Made by a program: the position numbers and the translations under genes
Origin: an uncultured Alphaproteobacteria bacterium
GTDB lineage: Bacteria > Pseudomonadota > Alphaproteobacteria > Rs-D84
Reading direction: 5' to 3'
Assembly: GCA_937903135.1 (NCBI GenBank)
Contig: CALDAH010000013.1
Span: forward strand, 1 to 10,188
DNA: 10,188 nt
Shown: one piece after another, positions 6,931-10,188 of the stretch
Numbering within the stretch: the stretch's first letter is position 1
How the letters are laid out: each line of letters opens with the position of its first letter
Notes under the pieces: generated by a model
What the model was told of the DNA's origin: nothing
The model's database searches: none
Seen by the model: only the letters and a program-made list of their open reading frames with translations

Positions 6931-9549
6931 CTATTTCAGCTTTCCACAGCAATGCTTATACTTCAATCCTGATCCGCACGGGCAGGGTGAATTACGGCGG
7001 GCATCTGCGGTTATTGCCCCGTGGTTTAACCCAGCATCGTGTGCGGCACGTTCCTTTTCGGTCGCATCAACATCCGCCCGGGTCAGTTCCATACGGCTAA
7101 TATACGACATAGACATTATTTTAAAATTATTAATTGTATTTTTAAATAACTCTAATGCCTCGCGCTTGTATTCGTATAACGGATTTTTCTGGGCATACCC
7201 GCGCAGTCCAATTGCACTCTGCAGATAATCCATCTGCTGCAGGTGACGCTTCCATACCAAATCCAGTGCCCCAAGCATCATCTGACGCGATGCCATCTGC
7301 ATAAGCTCTGGTCCGTATTTTTCCGCCTGCTGCGCATAGCGACGCTGTGCCAGATTTTGCAGTATCTCGTACGCACGTCGTTCGTTAATCTCTGGGTCGG
7401 TTTTCCATTTTTCAATATCTGTTATATCCAACGCGAATATACGCAGCATCGCGTCGTGAATTCCTGTGATATTCCAATCCATTGGATGTGACTTTTCCGG
7501 AATATTATTTTCACAGATCAGCTCTACGACATCCCCGATCATTTCATGGGCCAGTCCCGATAAATCCTCGGACGTCATTAAATCGTCACGTTGTTTATAA
7601 ATAACACCGCGCTGTTCGTTCATAACGTCGTCGTATTTTAATAACTCTTTACGGGATTCAAAATATCGGGCCTCTACACGTTTTTGCGCTTTCTCCAATG
7701 CTTTTGTTATCCACGGGTGCGTAATTGCCTCGCCCGTTTTCAGCCCCAGCGTGGTCAGCATACCGTTTAAACGCGCCGCTCCGAATATACGCATTAAATC
7801 GTCATCCAGTGCCAAAAAGAACTTAGAATCCCCAGGGTCACCCTGACGTCCGGCACGACCACGCAGCTGATTATCAATTCGGCGTGATTCGTGACGTTCC
7901 GTCCCGATAACATATAAACCACCAACCTCCAGAACCAGCTTTTTATTCTGTTCTATCCGGTCATAGATTTCTTTCTTTTTTTCTTCGTAATCAGGGGCAT
8001 CCGCATCCAGCTCTGCGATTAAATCCTCGGCATTTCCGCCCAGCTTAATATCCGTACCGCGTCCGGCCATATTTGTGGCGATTGTAACAGCCCCGGGTGC
8101 GCCGGCCTGGGATACGATGCGCGCTTCGGATTCGTGGTGTTTTGCATTCAAAACGGCCGGTTCAATCCCCAGCTTCTTGCGAACGACGGCGGCCAATTCT
8201 TCGGATTTTTCAATAGATACCGTCCCGACCAGAACCGGTTGCCGGCGTGCAATGCATTCCGATATCTGCTTTACAATCGCGTCGTATTTTTCGTCTTTGT
8301 TGCGATATATTTCGTCATGATGATCATTACGCGCAACCGGACGGTTTGTTGGAATTGATACAACGCGCAGGTTATAGATTTCTTCAAACTCGGCCGCTTC
8401 GGTCATCGCAGTCCCGGTCATACCGGATAATGTCGGATATAAACGGAACAGGTTTTGATATGAAATGCTTGATACGGTCTGGTTTTCGGGTTGAACCTGA
8501 ACGTGTTCTTTGGCCTCAATCGCCTGGTGCAGCCCCTTGCCGAATCGCCGGCCGGTCATAACGCGTCCGGTAAATTCATCAACGATTAAAATCTCGCCGC
8601 CGCGGACGACATAGTTAACATTTTTCTGATATAAATGATGCGCTAATAACGACTGCTGAATATGCATAACCAATGCGGCATTCTCAGACGCATATAGGTT
8701 ATCGCCGATTAATAATCCGGCATCTTTTAATAAACGCGTTGCGGTGTCAACGCCGGCCTCGGTTAATGTAACGTGACGATCTTTTTCATCTTTTTTATAA
8801 TCATCGGGCGATAATTTTACGACGACGTCGTCAATCTTTGCATACAGCTCGCTGGTATCTTCGGCCGGGCCAGATATAATCAGCGGGGTGCGCGCTTCGT
8901 CAATTAAAATACTATCAACCTCGTCTACGATCGCAAAGAACAACGGTCGCAGAACCTGCTGCTGTTTTGAAAATTTCATATTATCGCGCAGATAATCAAA
9001 CCCCAGTTCTGAATTTGTAACGTATGTAATATCACATGCATATGCGGCGCGTCGTTCGTCGTCGTTCATATCATGCTGAATAATTCCAACGGTTAATCCC
9101 AAAAAGCGATATACATTTCCCATCCATTGCGCGTCACGTGCCGCCAGATAGTCATTTACAGTAATCAAATGTGCGCCACGTCCGTGCAACGCCTTTAAGA
9201 ACATTGCCAAGGTTGCAACCAATGTTTTCCCTTCGCCGGTTTTCATTTCGGCGATCTGTCCGTTGGTTAATACCATACCGCCGATCATCTGAACGTTAAA
9301 GTGCCGCAGACCGATTGAACGGATTGCCGCCTCGCGGACCAGTGCGAATGCATCGGGCAGTATATTTTTTTCTTTTTCGCCGGCCTGCAGTTTTTCGCGC
9401 AGTTCTTTGGTCTTTGCGCGCAAATCGTCGTCGGACATCGCGTGATATTTAGGTTCGAGATCATTAATCAACGACACTGTTTTATCATAAGATTTTACAA
9501 TTCTGTCATTGGCAGAACCCATTAATTTTCCAATTACACTTTTTAACAT
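6931..9549 (-). CDS. secA: Preprotein translocase subunit SecA
   Basis: SecA is the cytoplasmic ATPase that drives unfolded preproteins through SecYEG. The 872-aa protein shows Walker A in MKTGEGKT (102-109), the DEVD Walker B box (209-212), the preprotein cross-linking region (about 225-375), NBD2 with GRGTDI (496-501) and the arginine-finger motif QLRGRAGRQGD (561-571), the helical scaffold and wing domains (about 610-820), and a C-terminal SEC-C zinc knuckle with C856, C858, C867 and C868. That tail binds zinc and SecB or ribosomes in proteobacteria. The variable linker before it is short (about 825-850), making the protein slightly compact relative to the roughly 900 aa usual for the class. 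The ATG at 9549 has AAGGA 6 nt upstream. The gene is monocistronic, between a strong promoter and a strong terminator. The stop is TAG. Confidence 0.98.
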   Translation of the reverse strand: MLKSVIGKLMGSANDRIVKSYDKTVSLINDLEPKYHAMSDDDLRAKTKELREKLQAGEKEKNILPDAFALVREAAIRSIGLRHFNVQMIGGMVLTNGQIAEMKTGEGKTLVATLAMFLKALHGRGAHLITVNDYLAARDAQWMGNVYRFLGLTVGIIQHDMNDDERRAAYACDITYVTNSELGFDYLRDNMKFSKQQQVLRPLFFAIVDEVDSILIDEARTPLIISGPAEDTSELYAKIDDVVVKLSPDDYKKDEKDRHVTLTEAGVDTATRLLKDAGLLIGDNLYASENAALVMHIQQSLLAHHLYQKNVNYVVRGGEILIVDEFTGRVMTGRRFGKGLHQAIEAKEHVQVQPENQTVSSISYQNLFRLYPTLSGMTGTAMTEAAEFEEIYNLRVVSIPTNRPVARNDHHDEIYRNKDEKYDAIVKQISECIARRQPVLVGTVSIEKSEELAAVVRKKLGIEPAVLNAKHHESEARIVSQAGAPGAVTIATNMAGRGTDIKLGGNAEDLIAELDADAPDYEEKKKEIYDRIEQNKKLVLEVGGLYVIGTERHESRRIDNQLRGRAGRQGDPGDSKFFLALDDDLMRIFGAARLNGMLTTLGLKTGEAITHPWITKALEKAQKRVEARYFESRKELLKYDDVMNEQRGVIYKQRDDLMTSEDLSGLAHEMIGDVVELICENNIPEKSHPMDWNITGIHDAMLRIFALDITDIEKWKTDPEINERRAYEILQNLAQRRYAQQAEKYGPELMQMASRQMMLGALDLVWKRHLQQMDYLQSAIGLRGYAQKNPLYEYKREALELFKNTINNFKIMSMSYISRMELTRADVDATEKERAAHDAGLNHGAITADARRNSPCPCGSGLKYKHCCGKLK

Positions 9550-9575
9550 ACCATTTCCTTATCTTTTTCCCCGAA

Positions 9576-9604
9576 AATATAGCAATTTTGCATCTTGCGG
9601 TCAA
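9576..9604 (-). promoter_or_regulatory. Sigma70-like promoter of secA
   Basis: On the minus strand TTGACC (9604-9599, five of six) is followed after 17 nt by TATATT (9581-9576, five of six). The predicted start near 9569 leaves a leader of about 20 nt containing AAGGA (9560-9556) before the secA ATG. The leader is too short to hold a SecM-like regulatory peptide. This is the best promoter match in the window. Confidence 0.65.
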
Positions 9605-9622
9605 GTTACTTTATGATATAAT
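9595..9622 (+). promoter_or_regulatory. Extended -10 promoter, divergent from secA
   Basis: The plus strand carries a perfect TATAAT (9617-9622) preceded by TG one base upstream (9614-9615), an extended -10. A weak -35, TTGCGG (9595-9600), stands 16 nt before it. Its -35 overlaps the secA -35 on the other strand, so the two polymerase sites share DNA. The transcript would start near 9629 and have a leader of about 138 nt before the small gene at 9767. Confidence 0.5.
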
Positions 9623-9648
9623 GCAATCACAGTAACAAACAAGTGCTA

Positions 9649-9687
9649 TGCATAACAAAAATGTTAAAAAACAGATTTGTTATCGCA
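9649..9687 (+). repeat. Inverted repeat in the leader of the 71-aa gene
   Basis: ATAACAAA (9652-9659) pairs perfectly with TTTGTTAT (9676-9683) across a 16-nt A-rich loop. One bulged base lets three more pairs form outward (TGC 9649-9651 with GCA 9685-9687). It lies in the predicted 5' untranslated region, about 80 nt before the start codon. The stem is AT-rich and therefore weak; it could be a leader hairpin, a protein-binding palindrome, or chance. Confidence 0.35.
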
Positions 9688-9766
9688 AAAGTTACAGTTT
9701 TATGTGAATTTTTCAATGGGAAAACATTCGCAGATTAATTAATAAATTATGCAAATGGGGGAGATA

Positions 9767-9982
9767 ATGCGAACACCGATTCAAAAATTACAGCCATCTG
9801 ATATAACCAGTGATATTTTTATTATTGCACCGACCCAGCTGGAATATATTGCCCAGATATTCGGGGACAGTGTTGCCGACGCAATGAATATGCGAACATT
9901 CGCCCCAAAGATTCGTCAAATCGCCCAGGAATCACTGCGTCATGCACTAACCGCCGCCCGACACCAGGGTGAACGAAAATAA
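9767..9982 (+). CDS. Small hypothetical protein, 71 aa
   Basis: The start at 9767 is preferred over in-frame ATGs at 9749 and 9755 because GGGGGAG lies just before it (spacing of 3 nt, rather short), while the first ATG has only AT-rich sequence upstream. The product is soluble, with no signal peptide or membrane segment. A hydrophobic core stretch (FIIAPTQLEYIAQIFGDSV, 18-36) is followed by an amphipathic, basic helical C-terminus rich in Arg, Gln and Ala (43-71). I do not recognise the family. Support for it being real: codon choice like the neighbouring genes (GCC, ACC, CAG, CTG), a good extended -10 promoter upstream, and a terminator starting 18 nt after the stop. It is the only plus-strand gene, divergent from secA and convergent with the gene at the right edge. 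Confidence 0.72.
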   Translation: MRTPIQKLQPSDITSDIFIIAPTQLEYIAQIFGDSVADAMNMRTFAPKIRQIAQESLRHALTAARHQGERK

Positions 9983-9999
9983 TAATTTTAATAAACCGC

Positions 10000-10031
10000 A
10001 AAGGCTTATCAGCACCACCTGATAAGCCTTT
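10000..10031 (+). terminator. Intrinsic terminator between convergent genes
   Basis: A perfect 13-bp inverted repeat (AAAGGCTTATCAG / CTGATAAGCCTTT) encloses a 6-nt loop CACCAC, beginning 18 nt after the small gene's stop. On the plus strand the stem runs into TTTT, a short U-tract. On the minus strand the stem ends with TTT, then GCGGTTTATT, so it may also act, less strongly, for the convergent gene ending at 10100. Confidence 0.85.
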
Positions 10032-10099
10032 TGCAACACACTCCTGTTTTCACGACCGGAAATACCGCAGGCGATTAAAAATCACTTCACCGGATATAT

Positions 10100-10188
10100 T
10101 TATTTTTTAGTATGGAACGTTTTTCCATCGTGATTTACATTAATCGCGCCGGCGGCCGCCCCCTCGGCCAGGCTGCCATAGCATACCT
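10100..10188 (-). CDS. C-terminal end of an unrecognised protein (partial, start beyond window)
   Basis: One minus-strand frame enters from the right edge and stays open for 28 codons to a TAA at 10102-10100. The other two minus frames meet stops within the first 54 nt. The visible end contains GSLAEGAAAGAINVNHDGK and closes with HTKK, a protein-like composition with an Ala/Gly-rich turn and a short hydrophilic tail. It is convergent with the small plus-strand gene, and the hairpin at 10000-10031 lies between them. Too little remains to name a family, and the frame assignment rests only on composition, absence of stops and context. Confidence 0.5.
   Translation of the reverse strand, partial: VCYGSLAEGAAAGAINVNHDGKTFHTKK

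Noticed and set aside
7243..8561. Plus-strand open frames opposite secA
   Set aside because: Antisense shadows; every SecA motif is intact on the minus strand and the plus frames show no supporting signals.
9735..9749. CtrA-like site (TTAA-N7-TTAA) before the small gene
   Set aside because: The second half-site reads ATTA in an AT-rich run, so the match is not better than chance.
10113..10129. ATGGAA/TTCCAT hairpin near the right edge
   Set aside because: Only 6 bp, no T-run in either useful direction, and inside the probable coding end of the partial gene.

Overview
The window looks like chromosomal DNA of an uncultured, probably gut- or host-associated alphaproteobacterium. The evidence is an alpha-type DNA polymerase III alpha subunit, a SecA ending in a proteobacterial SEC-C zinc motif, a clear Shine-Dalgarno sequence before most genes, use of all three stop codons (TAA, TAG, TGA), and mid-range G+C (about 45-50% by eye). 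The lineage call is an inference from protein character, not a database match. No phage, IS element, CRISPR array, tRNA or rRNA is visible.

Almost all genes lie on the minus strand, so transcription runs from high to low coordinates. From right to left: the end of an unrecognised minus-strand gene (10100-10188); a hairpin terminator (10000-10031) separating it from a convergent small plus-strand gene (9767-9982); a divergent promoter region (9550-9766); secA (6931-9549) with its own sigma70-like promoter and a strong terminator (6904-6929); dnaE (3372-6818 or 6782) with its own promoter; rsmH, whose ATG directly follows the dnaE stop; a small polytopic membrane protein with a CPVC motif (1954-2460); a helical hypothetical protein (1317-1937); and a large cysteine-containing secreted protein (start 1255) that runs off the left edge.

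The right two thirds are housekeeping: SecA drives preprotein export, DnaE replicates the chromosome, and RsmH methylates 16S rRNA in the ribosomal P site. rsmH is normally in the dcw (division/cell wall) cluster, so its tight coupling to dnaE is a notable rearrangement. The left third is the accessory part. Three proteins of unknown function are encoded in a row on one strand: a membrane protein, a putatively cytosolic helical protein, and an exported Cys-containing protein with a long Ala/Thr/Ser/Arg-rich linker. From memory, the first two resemble hypothetical families common in Patescibacteria (CPR). They are the best candidates here for an undescribed cell-envelope system, but no function can be assigned from sequence alone.
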